Shown: positions 1-7,386, numbered from the stretch's first letter. The stretch: DNA of 13,351 nt from CAZCJA01 sp964499015 (GCA_964499015.1 CAZCJA010000069.1:1-13351); one strand, 5' to 3'. The notes: a model not told the origin generated them from the sequence alone. A program made the numbers and translations.

Positions 1-218
1 GCGCGCGTTACGCGTTCGATTGGGAACAGCAATTTGCTCTGTCGCTCGATCCGGAAGCCGCCCGCGCCAAGCACGATTCAACGCTTCCGGAAGAAGGCTA
101 CAAAGACGCCCGTTTCTGCTCGATGTGCGGTCCGAAGTTCTGCGCGATGCGCATTTCCGACGACGCGCATACCAATCTGGAACATGCGCAGCCGGTGAAG
201 TCCCCGGTCGCTCACTAA
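1..218 (+). CDS. thiC: ThiC, phosphomethylpyrimidine synthase (3' end only)
   Basis: This is the last 71 codons of a gene that begins upstream of the window; the first complete codon is at position 3. ThiC is a radical-SAM enzyme that rearranges aminoimidazole ribotide into the pyrimidine moiety of thiamine. The tail shows the ThiC hallmark CX2CX4C (CSMCGPKFC, codons 117-143), which binds the [4Fe-4S] cluster, preceded by an aligned FDWEQQFALSLDPE segment and followed by FCAMRISDD, all typical of the ThiC C-terminus. It ends with a short tail, PVKSPVAH, and TAA. thrB starts 3 nt after the stop in the same frame, so thiC looks like part of the same transcript. Nothing can be said about its promoter or any TPP riboswitch, which would lie outside the window. 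Confidence 0.95.
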   Translation, partial: ARYAFDWEQQFALSLDPEAARAKHDSTLPEEGYKDARFCSMCGPKFCAMRISDDAHTNLEHAQPVKSPVAH

Positions 219-221
219 GCG

Positions 222-1130
222 TTGAAGAAACCGTTTACCGTCAGAGTTCCGGCGTCCAGCGGCAATTTGGGAGCCGGTTTCGACGTTCTCGGCTTAGCTC
301 TTAATTTGCACAGCGAGCTTCGCGTTCAGATTTTGAGCCCGAAGCCCGGCACGCCGATGATCCGCGTTCATGGCGAAGGCGAAAAAACGGTCCCGCGCGA
401 TAAACGCAATCTTCTCTACGCCTGCATCGAGTTTGTTTTTAAGAAAGCCAAGCGGCCGCTGCCGCGCTTGGAATTGTTTTGTTTGAACCGCATCCCGCTG
501 GCGCGCGGACTGGGCTCGAGCTCGGCCGCGATCGTGGCGGGCTTGGTCGCCGGCAACCGGCTTTTGGGCGATAAATACGACAAGAAGCAATTGGTGGCCT
601 GGGCGACGGAAATCGAAGGACACGCCGACAACGTGGCGTCGTCGCTTTTGGGCGGAATAATCGGGAACCTCACCGTCGGAAAAGAGGTTATTTCCCGTTC
701 CTGGCCGGTGCCCAATTTGAAGTGCGTGGTCGCGGTTCCGGCGTTTGAGCTATCGACCAAGAAAGCGCGCAACGTTTTGCCGAAAGCCGTGCCCATGAAA
801 GACGCGGTCGCAAACATCGCCGCGGTGGCCATGCTGCAGCGCGCGCTCGGCGGAGAATTTGAATTGCTCAAAGGCGCGCTCACGGACCGTTTACACGAGC
901 CGTACCGCGCCAAGTTGATTCCCGGTTTTTACGCGGTGAAGGCCGCGGCGGAAAAAGCAGGAGCTTATGGCACCGCGCTTTCGGGCGCCGGTCCGTCGAT
1001 CATCGCGTTTGCGAAGGCCTCATCCGCGCAGCGCGTGGGCAAGGCCATGGTGGCCGCGTTCAAGCGCGCCCGCGTTAACAGTAAAGCGCTCGTTTTAAAC
1101 ATTGATAAGAAAGGGGTAACCGTTCGTTGA
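222..1130 (+). CDS. thrB: homoserine kinase
   Basis: A 302-aa GHMP-family kinase that phosphorylates homoserine on the threonine branch, in the cytoplasm. The N-terminus (VRVPASSGNLGAGFDVLG, residues 8-24) is the homoserine-kinase signature. The ATP-binding loop PLARGLGSSSAA lies at residues 92-103, GHADNVASSLLGG at 133-145, and the C-terminal GHMP motif SGAGPS at 254-259. The length is normal for ThrB. The start is TTG: it lies one codon after the in-frame thiC stop, so no other start can precede the conserved N-terminus. I see no good Shine-Dalgarno upstream, so translation probably depends on coupling to thiC. Its stop overlaps the lysC start by 4 nt (TTGA), placing two aspartate-family enzymes in tandem. 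Confidence 0.93.
   Translation: MKKPFTVRVPASSGNLGAGFDVLGLALNLHSELRVQILSPKPGTPMIRVHGEGEKTVPRDKRNLLYACIEFVFKKAKRPLPRLELFCLNRIPLARGLGSSSAAIVAGLVAGNRLLGDKYDKKQLVAWATEIEGHADNVASSLLGGIIGNLTVGKEVISRSWPVPNLKCVVAVPAFELSTKKARNVLPKAVPMKDAVANIAAVAMLQRALGGEFELLKGALTDRLHEPYRAKLIPGFYAVKAAAEKAGAYGTALSGAGPSIIAFAKASSAQRVGKAMVAAFKRARVNSKALVLNIDKKGVTVR
1110..1117 (+). promoter_or_regulatory. ribosome binding site for the TTG start of lysC
   Basis: The purine run AAAGGGGT ends 9 nt before the TTG at 1127. It supports that codon as the lysC start although it overlaps the thrB stop, and it lies inside the thrB coding sequence. Confidence 0.6.
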
Positions 1131-2353
1131 AGAAGCCGATTGTTGTCATGAAATTTGGCGGCACGTCCGTGAAAAACGCGGAGCGTGTTAAGGCCGCCGC
1201 CGCCGAAATCGTGGAAACGAAAAAAGCGGGAAATCATGTTGTCGTGGTCGTTTCGGCCCCGGGCGACATGACCGATGATTTGATTGAACGGGCCCAGGAG
1301 ATCACCACCGAGCCCGATGGCCGCGAAATGGACATGCTTTTGGCGACCGGCGAGCAGGTTTCGATCGCCCTGTTGTGCATGGCCATCAAAACACTTGGCA
1401 CAGATGCAATTTCGTTGACGGGCCCGCAAGCCGGCATTGAGGCCGACCATGTCCACACCAAGGCCCGCATCAAAACCATTAAGCCTGTAAAGATTTTGAA
1501 AGAATTGGCCCAAAACCGGGCGGTGGTTGTGGCTGGGTTTCAGGGGCTGAATGCCAACGACGATATCACCACGTTGGGTCGCGGGGGGTCCGATTTGACG
1601 GCGGTGGCCTTGGCGGCCGCCCTAAAAAGCAAGGTATGCGAGATTTACACCGATGTGGAGGGGGTCTATACGGCCGATCCCCGGCTCGTCGAGGACGCCC
1701 AAAAGGTGGAGCAAATTTCCTATGATGAAATGCTTGAATTGGCTGGTTCCGGGTCCCAGGTTATGCAGGCCCGTTCTATTGAAGTGGCCAAGAAATTCGG
1801 AGTGAAAATACACGTGAGATCGAGTCTAGTGAAAAAGAAAGGAACCATGATTGTCAGCGAAGCCAAAGGCATGGAAACCCCCGTGGTTTCCGGCGTGGCG
1901 TTCGACAAAAACGAGGCCAAAGTGTCCGTGACCGAGGTGCCCGATCAACCGGGCGTGGCGGCGGCCATCTTCGGGGCGCTCGCCAACGACAGCATCAACG
2001 TCGACATGATCATCCAGTCGTCGGCTGAAAACGGCACGAACAGCATCTCGTTCACCGTTTCCCGCAATGATTTGAAACGCGCGCTCGTCCTCTTGGAGTC
2101 GGTGGCCAAGAAACTGGGCGCCAAACAAGTGCTGGCCGATGCGAACGTGACGAAAGTCGCGATCGTCGGCGTCGGCATGAGAAGCCACCCTGGCGTGGCG
2201 GCAAAAATGTTCGCGACGCTCGCGGATGCCGGAATCAATTTGGAAATGATCTCCACTTCCGAAATCAAAGTCGCGTGCATTGTGAAAGAATCCGACGGCC
2301 AGAAGGCCGTTAAAATCCTCCACAAAGCGTTCGGACTCGGCTCGGCCGCATGA
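1127..2353 (+). CDS. lysC: aspartate kinase with two ACT domains
   Basis: A 408-aa aspartokinase that makes aspartyl phosphate, the first step towards lysine, threonine and methionine. It has the catalytic-domain start MKFGGTSV (residues 8-15), the TTLGRGGSDLTA loop (149-160) and DVEGVYTADPR. Two ACT domains follow: one from about residue 262 (VSVTEVPDQPGVAAAIF...) and one from about 341 (VAIVGVGMRSHPGVAAKMF...). This matches the monofunctional, feedback-regulated class of about 400 aa and not the ThrA or MetL fusions. The TTG start overlaps the thrB stop (TTGA) and has an upstream AAAGGGGT at 1110-1117. The cimA ATG overlaps the stop (ATGA). Codon use in roughly 1250-1860 differs from the flanks (many GCC, GGG and CGG codons, plus rare AGA, ATA and CTA near 1800-1832). 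An internal in-frame ATG is discussed separately. Confidence 0.96.
   Translation: MKKPIVVMKFGGTSVKNAERVKAAAAEIVETKKAGNHVVVVVSAPGDMTDDLIERAQEITTEPDGREMDMLLATGEQVSIALLCMAIKTLGTDAISLTGPQAGIEADHVHTKARIKTIKPVKILKELAQNRAVVVAGFQGLNANDDITTLGRGGSDLTAVALAAALKSKVCEIYTDVEGVYTADPRLVEDAQKVEQISYDEMLELAGSGSQVMQARSIEVAKKFGVKIHVRSSLVKKKGTMIVSEAKGMETPVVSGVAFDKNEAKVSVTEVPDQPGVAAAIFGALANDSINVDMIIQSSAENGTNSISFTVSRNDLKRALVLLESVAKKLGAKQVLADANVTKVAIVGVGMRSHPGVAAKMFATLADAGINLEMISTSEIKVACIVKESDGQKAVKILHKAFGLGSAA
1838..1849 (+). promoter_or_regulatory. possible internal translation start within lysC (beta-subunit type)
   Basis: AAAGGA at 1838-1843 precedes an in-frame ATG at 1847 (codon 241), at the linker between the kinase domain and the first ACT domain. 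A second in-frame ATG lies at 1871 (codon 249). In Bacillus subtilis and Corynebacterium, aspartokinase genes of this size make a separate ACT-only beta subunit of about 160-170 residues from an internal start at the same place; the two ATGs here would give 168 or 160 residues. The RBS-to-ATG spacing (3 nt) is short, so this is only a possibility. Confidence 0.25.
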
Positions 2354-3990
2354 AGCGGTTGTCGAAGTCGCACGCCGGGCTGAACGGCACGTCGCCGAAG
2401 CTCGAAACGGTGAAACTTTTTGACACCACGCTCCGCGATGGCACGCAGGGCGAGGGCATTTCGCTCACGGTCGACGATAAGTTGAAAGTGGCGGCGGTCC
2501 TCGATCAGCTCGGCGTTCATTACATCGAAGGCGGCTGGCCGGGCTCAAACCCCAAAGACGAACTCTTTTTTTCGCGCGCGTTGAAAGAATTGAAGCTGAA
2601 AAACGCGAAGCTCGTGGCTTTTTCCAGCACGCGCCGCAAAAATAAAACCGCGGCGACGGACGAGATCATCAAACGCCTGGTCGCGGCCAACACGCCGGTG
2701 GTCTGTGTGTTCGGCAAAAGCTGGGACTCGCACGTGATCCACGCGCTGCGCGCCACGCTCGAAGAGAATTTGGAGATCATCGCGGACACGGTCGGATATC
2801 TCAAGTCGAAAGGCCGCGAAGTGATTTATGACGCCGAACATTTTTTTGACGGTTACCGCGCCAATCGCGACTACGCCTTGTCGACGTTGCGCGCCGCCGC
2901 CGATGCGGGCGCCGATAATTTAACGTTGTGCGACACCAACGGCGGTTGTTTGCCGGACGATATCTTCGCGATCGTCACCGACGTGCGCCAGCAATTGCCG
3001 GGCATGCCGCTGGGCATCCACGTGCATAACGATTCGCATTGCGCGGTGGCCAACTCCATCACCGCGGTGAAGGCAGGCGTGACGCTCGTGCAGGGCTGCT
3101 TAAACGGCCACGGGGAACGCTGCGGCAACGCCAATTTGGCGTCGATCATTGCGAACTTGAAACTGAAGATGGGCGTCAATTGCGTGACCGACGAGCAACT
3201 GCAATTTTTGACGGAAGCCTCGCGGTATGTGGACGAAGTGGCCAACGTTGTCCCGGCCGACAATATGCCGTATGTGGGCAATTCGGCGTTCGCGCACAAA
3301 GGCGGCGTGCATGTGTCCGCGGTTGAGCGCTCGGCGAGCTACGAGCACACGGATCCCGCGCTGGTCGGCAACAAGCGCCGCATCTTGATTTCAGAGCTAT
3401 CGGGCAAGGCCAGCGTCGCGATGAAAGCGGCCGAGCTGAAACTCGATTTCAACCGCGATTCCGAAGACGTCGATAAAATTTTGGCGCTGGTGAAACAGAA
3501 AGAGAATAAGGGCTTCCAGTACGAAGGCGCCGAAGGCTCGTTCGTGCTGCTCGTCGAGGAGGCGCTCGGCAAGCGTCCTAAATTTTTTGAATTGCTCGGC
3601 TTCCGCGTCACCGTGGAACACGATAAGAAAGGCAACATGGTGTCGGAAGCGACGCTGAAAGTTAAGGTCGGCGACAGCGAGAAGCACACGGTCGGCGAAG
3701 GCGACGGACCGGTGGACGCGCTCGATAAAGCGCTGCGATCCGCGTTGGACGGGTTTTATCCGAAGCTGAAAGAAATGTCGCTCATGGATTTCAAGGTCCG
3801 CGTGATCAATGCCTCCGCCGGCACAGCGGCGCGGGTGCGCGTGTTTATTAATTCGAAAGACTTAAAAAGCGAGTGGGGAACCGTCGGTGTTTCCGAAAAC
3901 GTGATAGAAGCGTCGTGGCAGGCCCTTGTCGACGCGGTGGAGTACAAGCTGCTCAATCTTCAACGTGGGAGAAAAAAACATGTCCACTGA
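2350..3990 (+). CDS. cimA: (R)-citramalate synthase
   Basis: A 546-aa enzyme of the DRE-TIM metallolyase family that condenses pyruvate with acetyl-CoA to citramalate, leading through LeuCD and LeuB to 2-oxobutyrate and isoleucine without threonine deaminase. FDTTLRDGTQGEG (residues 24-36) has the Gly-Thr-Gln of citramalate synthases where LeuA has Gly-Glu-Gln-Ser-Pro-Gly. The metal-binding HVHND is at 224-228 and NGHGERCGNANL at 252-263. A LeuA-type C-terminal allosteric domain runs from about 400 to 540, ending in the ENVIEASWQALVDAVEYKLL helix. Length and motifs fit the CimA branch found in Geobacter and Leptospira rather than LeuA, and a separate true LeuA lies further along at 10399. The ATG overlaps the lysC stop (ATGA). 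Its last 11 nt overlap the next gene, so translation of the two is probably coupled. Confidence 0.93.
   Translation: MKRLSKSHAGLNGTSPKLETVKLFDTTLRDGTQGEGISLTVDDKLKVAAVLDQLGVHYIEGGWPGSNPKDELFFSRALKELKLKNAKLVAFSSTRRKNKTAATDEIIKRLVAANTPVVCVFGKSWDSHVIHALRATLEENLEIIADTVGYLKSKGREVIYDAEHFFDGYRANRDYALSTLRAAADAGADNLTLCDTNGGCLPDDIFAIVTDVRQQLPGMPLGIHVHNDSHCAVANSITAVKAGVTLVQGCLNGHGERCGNANLASIIANLKLKMGVNCVTDEQLQFLTEASRYVDEVANVVPADNMPYVGNSAFAHKGGVHVSAVERSASYEHTDPALVGNKRRILISELSGKASVAMKAAELKLDFNRDSEDVDKILALVKQKENKGFQYEGAEGSFVLLVEEALGKRPKFFELLGFRVTVEHDKKGNMVSEATLKVKVGDSEKHTVGEGDGPVDALDKALRSALDGFYPKLKEMSLMDFKVRVINASAGTAARVRVFINSKDLKSEWGTVGVSENVIEASWQALVDAVEYKLLNLQRGRKKHVH
3967..3971 (+). promoter_or_regulatory. 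ribosome binding site fixing the start of the IlvD-like gene
   Basis: GGGAG followed by an A-rich spacer of 8 nt precedes the ATG at 3980. It decides the start against an in-frame TTG at 3926, which lies deeper in cimA and would add 18 residues with no family resemblance. Confidence 0.65.
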
Positions 3991-5638
3991 TATCCGTCAG
4001 CGCCCGGAAGGCGCGCTGTTCCGTACCTATTTATCCGCGGCGGGCGTGGGCCCGGACGCGATCCAAAAACCCTTAATCGGCGTGGCCACGGCCGCGACGC
4101 AGGTGTTTTCGGAAAAACCGGATGCGAAGGAACTCGGCAACGCGGTCTCGACCGGCATTGAACAGATCGGCGGCGGCATTGTCGTGCGCTGGGACACCGT
4201 TCGTTCGCCGGAAATGATGGCCTTCGGGCACGCCGAGAGCTACAGCTTTGCCTGGCGCGACCAATTGGCCGATTTGATTGAAAGCTGGACACGCCAGCAG
4301 ACGCTGGACGGTTTGGTGCTGATCGGCGACGCGCAGGAAACCTTGGCCGGCATGGCCATGGCGGCCGCGCGCTTGAACATTCCGGCGGTGATCGTGACCG
4401 CGGGCGCGAAGCGTTGGGAATTTTTGGGCGGCGAGAATGACAACCGCGCGCGCAAGATCAACGACCCGTTTCAGCTTTTGACCGAAACCCTTTACAAGAA
4501 ACAGAAAGGCGCGCCGTTGGCGAAGACCGATTGGTTTAAAGATTGCCTGCTCGCGAAAGACAACCACGCGGCGAACGCGCTGGATCTCGTACTGGAAGCC
4601 ATCGGCGTGACGCTGCCGGGCATGGCCACCGCGCCCGCGCAAACCGCGAAGCGCCACGAACTCGCTTTTGAATCGGGCCAGCGGATCATCTCGCTCGTGA
4701 AGACGGGCTACACGTTTCGTCGCGCGCTCACGTTGAACTCCTTCACCAACGCGATCCGCTTGAACGCGGCGCTTGGCGGTTCGCTTGACGTCGCCGTGCA
4801 CTTGATGGCCATCGCGCACGAAGCCGGCATCAATTTGCCGCTGGACTTGTTCGATAAAATCGCCCGCGAGACGCCGCAGGTCGCGCGGCTCGGCGGCGTG
4901 GGCGACAAAGATCCGCACCGCATTGAAGATTTGGATAAAGCGGGCGGCGTGTGGGCCGTGCTGAGCGGCTTCAAAGACCATATTTTGCCGAGCACGACGG
5001 TGAACGGCAAAGGCGCGATGGAACTGGCCAAGAGCACCGTTGTGAAAGATCCGCAGGTGATCAATCACAAAAAGCCGCAGAACAAACAAAGCGGCATCGG
5101 CGTGCTAAAAGGGAATATCGCTCCGCAGGGCGCGATGTTCCTTTTGAACCAATCGCCCAAAGAACTTTTGACGTTCCGCGGTCCCGCGGCGGTCTTCGAA
5201 TCCGAAGCCGACGCCACCACCGCGGTGAGCCTGGGAAAAATTAAGAAAGGCACGGCGATCGTCGTGCGCGGCTTGGGCCCGCGCGGTGGACCCGGCATTC
5301 ACAAGCTGCGCATGCTGCCCGCGCTGCTTGAGATTAAAGGTTTAAATACCAGCGTCGCCGTGCTCACGGACGGCCGCCTGCCGGACGCGCCGGAAGGACT
5401 TTTTATCAGCCTCGTCTCGCCCGAAGCGGCGGTGCGCGGCGCCCTCGCGATTTTGCGCGACGGCGATCAAATCGAGATCGACGTGGAAAAGCGTTCGATC
5501 ATCGGACGCTTGACCGATACGGAAATGCAGGTGCGCTTGGCGCGCTGGCAGGCCCCGGCGTCGGCGGGTCGTCGCGGATTTTTAGAACGTTACTCACGCT
5601 CCGTGTCGGATGTTCATGAAGGCGCGGTGCTCAAATAA
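3980..5638 (+). CDS. IlvD/Edd-family dehydratase homologue lacking cluster cysteines and catalytic residues
   Basis: A 552-aa protein in the operon slot of dihydroxy-acid dehydratase (ilvD). Family membership is clear: KPLIGVA (30-36), DGLVLIG then GMAMAAARLNIPA (110-136), ANALDLVLEAIGVTLPG (198-214), GVLKGNIAPQGA (374-385), RGPAAVFES (400-408), GPRGGPG (433-439), TDGR (463-466) and VSPEAA (479-484), the last four from the C-terminal swivel domain. The active site is gone. Against IlvD from memory, the three cluster cysteines align with Glu45, Ala118 and Ala192. The metal-site Asp-Lys after the second cysteine is Gln119-Glu120, the Glu of YEGPKGGPG is Leu432, the catalytic Ser of TDGRFSGG is Pro468, and GGSTN is GGSLD (266-270). 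The only cysteine is Cys189. The frame is intact, the length normal, the codon use like its neighbours. It could be a non-Fe-S enzyme with new chemistry or a pseudoenzyme. Calling it functional IlvD would be unsafe, so I give no symbol. Confidence 0.88.
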   Translation: MSTDIRQRPEGALFRTYLSAAGVGPDAIQKPLIGVATAATQVFSEKPDAKELGNAVSTGIEQIGGGIVVRWDTVRSPEMMAFGHAESYSFAWRDQLADLIESWTRQQTLDGLVLIGDAQETLAGMAMAAARLNIPAVIVTAGAKRWEFLGGENDNRARKINDPFQLLTETLYKKQKGAPLAKTDWFKDCLLAKDNHAANALDLVLEAIGVTLPGMATAPAQTAKRHELAFESGQRIISLVKTGYTFRRALTLNSFTNAIRLNAALGGSLDVAVHLMAIAHEAGINLPLDLFDKIARETPQVARLGGVGDKDPHRIEDLDKAGGVWAVLSGFKDHILPSTTVNGKGAMELAKSTVVKDPQVINHKKPQNKQSGIGVLKGNIAPQGAMFLLNQSPKELLTFRGPAAVFESEADATTAVSLGKIKKGTAIVVRGLGPRGGPGIHKLRMLPALLEIKGLNTSVAVLTDGRLPDAPEGLFISLVSPEAAVRGALAILRDGDQIEIDVEKRSIIGRLTDTEMQVRLARWQAPASAGRRGFLERYSRSVSDVHEGAVLK

Positions 5639-5652
5639 AAACAAGGAGTCGT

Positions 5653-7386
5653 ATGAAAACCAAAGAAAACGCCACCACCAATGAAATGACCGGAGCGCAG
5701 ATCGTCGTAGAAGCGCTTCGTCGTGAGGGCGTTAAACATGTATTTGGTATTCCGGGCGGATGCAGCCTGCCGTTTTTCGACGCGTTGTACGGGTCGGGGA
5801 TCGACGTCGTCCTGACGCGCCACGAACAGGGCGCGACGCACATGGCCGACGGCTATTCGCGATCGACCGGCAAAGTCGGCGTTTGCACCGCGACCTCGGG
5901 TCCCGGCGCGACCAACTTGGTGACGGGCCTTGCCACCGCGAACATGGATTCAATTCCGCTGATCGCCATCACGGGCCAAGTGGCCACGCATTTGATCGGC
6001 AACGACGCGTTTCAGGAAGCCGACGCCACGGGCGTCATGCGTCCGGTGACGAAACACAACTATATGGTGAAAGACGTGCGGGACTTGCCGCGCATTATGA
6101 AAGAAGCGTTTCATATCGCGACGACCGGCCGTCCGGGCCCGGTGCACATCGACATTCCGGTGGACATTCAGAAGGCAAAGGTCGCCAATGTCGTGTGGCC
6201 GGACAAAGTGAACATTCGCTCTTATAAACCCAAGACCGAAGGCCACCCGAAACAAATTGAGAAGGCGGTCGAGCTGTTGAACGCCGCGGAACGCCCGCTT
6301 CTGTACGTGGGCGGCGGCGCCATTCTGTCCGGCGCACGCGAAGAAATCATCGCGCTCTCCGAGAAGGCGGGTATTCCGGTCGTGCACACGCTGATGGCGA
6401 ACGGCGCTTTTCCATTCGACCATCCGAATTACGTCGGCATCTTGGGCATGCACGGAAAGTATTCGGCCAACATCGCGATGCAGAAATGCGATTTGCTGAT
6501 GTCGTGCGGCGCCCGCTTTGACGACCGCGTGACCGGCAACCTGGCGACGTTCTCCAAAAATTCGAAAAAGATCCACATCGACATCGATCCGGCGAACATC
6601 GGTAAAACGGTGGCGGTGGATGTGCCGGTCGTGGGCGATTTGAAAGTTATTTTGAAAGAGATCGTGAAAGGCGTTAAGTCCGGCAGTCACAAGCCGTGGC
6701 GCAAAGAGATCCAGGAATGGGAAGACAAGCATCCGTTCGCGATCAAACCCGGGTCGGAAACGCTTCAGCCGCAGTTCTTGATTCAGGAGCTGCACCGTTT
6801 GACCAAGGGCACCGCCATTATGGCGACCGGCGTGGGCCAGCATCAAATGTGGGCCATGCAGTGGTACCAGTGCAAAAGCCCAAAGAGCTTTTTGACGTCC
6901 GGCGGTTTGGGCACGATGGGCTTCGGTTTCCCGGCGGCGTTGGGCGCGAAATACGCGAATCCCGACCGGGAAGTGATTTGCATTGACGGCGACGGCTCGT
7001 TCCAGATGACGATGAGCGAGCTCGCCACCGCGGTCCACGACGGCAAGAAAGTGATCATCGTCGTCATCAATAATTACTTCCTCGGCATGGTGCGGCAGTG
7101 GCAGCAGCTCTTCTATAAGGAGCGCTTCTCCTCGTCGAACCTGTCGACAAACGGCGAAAAATCGAAAGAGCCGGTGTACATCCCGGACTTCGTGAAATTT
7201 GCGGCCGCGTACGACGTGGAAGGCATCCGCATCTTTAAAAACGACGACGTGGCGGGCGCCGTTGAACGCGCGCTCAAGTCCAAGAAGTCGGTTCTGATCG
7301 AAGCCATGATTTCACCCGAAGAAAAAGTGTTCCCGATGGTGCCGGCCGGAGCCGGCCTCGACGATATCATCGTGGACATGGCATAA
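5653..7386 (+). CDS. ilvB: acetolactate synthase, large (catalytic) subunit
   Basis: A 577-aa TPP-dependent acetohydroxyacid synthase. It joins two pyruvates (valine and leucine branch) or pyruvate with 2-oxobutyrate (isoleucine branch). FGIPGG is at residues 31-36 and RHEQGATHMADGY at 56-68, containing the catalytic Glu58 that activates TPP. SGPGATNLVTGLATANMDSIP and GQV...IGNDAFQEAD follow. The TPP/Mg motif starts at GDGSFQM (446-452) and ends at NN (473-474), followed by LGMVRQWQQLFY. The length is typical. A Cys37 replaces the usual Ala after PGG, which I regard as minor. AAGGAG at 5643-5648 precedes the ATG by 4 nt, 14 nt after the IlvD-like gene. The regulatory subunit gene follows directly. 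Confidence 0.97.
   Translation: MKTKENATTNEMTGAQIVVEALRREGVKHVFGIPGGCSLPFFDALYGSGIDVVLTRHEQGATHMADGYSRSTGKVGVCTATSGPGATNLVTGLATANMDSIPLIAITGQVATHLIGNDAFQEADATGVMRPVTKHNYMVKDVRDLPRIMKEAFHIATTGRPGPVHIDIPVDIQKAKVANVVWPDKVNIRSYKPKTEGHPKQIEKAVELLNAAERPLLYVGGGAILSGAREEIIALSEKAGIPVVHTLMANGAFPFDHPNYVGILGMHGKYSANIAMQKCDLLMSCGARFDDRVTGNLATFSKNSKKIHIDIDPANIGKTVAVDVPVVGDLKVILKEIVKGVKSGSHKPWRKEIQEWEDKHPFAIKPGSETLQPQFLIQELHRLTKGTAIMATGVGQHQMWAMQWYQCKSPKSFLTSGGLGTMGFGFPAALGAKYANPDREVICIDGDGSFQMTMSELATAVHDGKKVIIVVINNYFLGMVRQWQQLFYKERFSSSNLSTNGEKSKEPVYIPDFVKFAAAYDVEGIRIFKNDDVAGAVERALKSKKSVLIEAMISPEEKVFPMVPAGAGLDDIIVDMA

Noticed and set aside
20..304. A 94-codon plus-strand frame across the thiC/thrB junction
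   Set aside because: It is a different frame laid over two recognised coding sequences, and its Arg-rich product has no family resemblance.
3926..3979. An upstream in-frame TTG start for the IlvD-like gene
   Set aside because: It would add 18 residues without family similarity, deeper inside cimA. The ATG at 3980 has a well-spaced GGGAG.
4073..5089. A 338-codon minus-strand frame opposite the IlvD-like gene, considered because the plus-strand protein is so unusual
   Set aside because: The plus-strand product aligns with the IlvD family over its whole length and has an RBS. The antisense frame has only a low-complexity Arg/His-rich product.
3980..5638. The IlvD-like gene as a pseudogene or assembly artefact
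   Set aside because: It has no stop codons or frameshifts, family-typical length, a good RBS, host-like codon use and well-kept scaffold motifs. The substitutions fall precisely on active-site positions.
3980..5638. The IlvD-like gene as phosphogluconate dehydratase (Edd) or a sugar-acid dehydratase
   Set aside because: Those enzymes also need the cysteines, metal ligands and serine that are missing here, so a different known substrate does not explain the changes.
5950..7038. A 362-codon minus-strand frame opposite ilvB
   Set aside because: A shadow of ilvB: no RBS and no domain, and the amino-acid make-up is typical of antisense frames.
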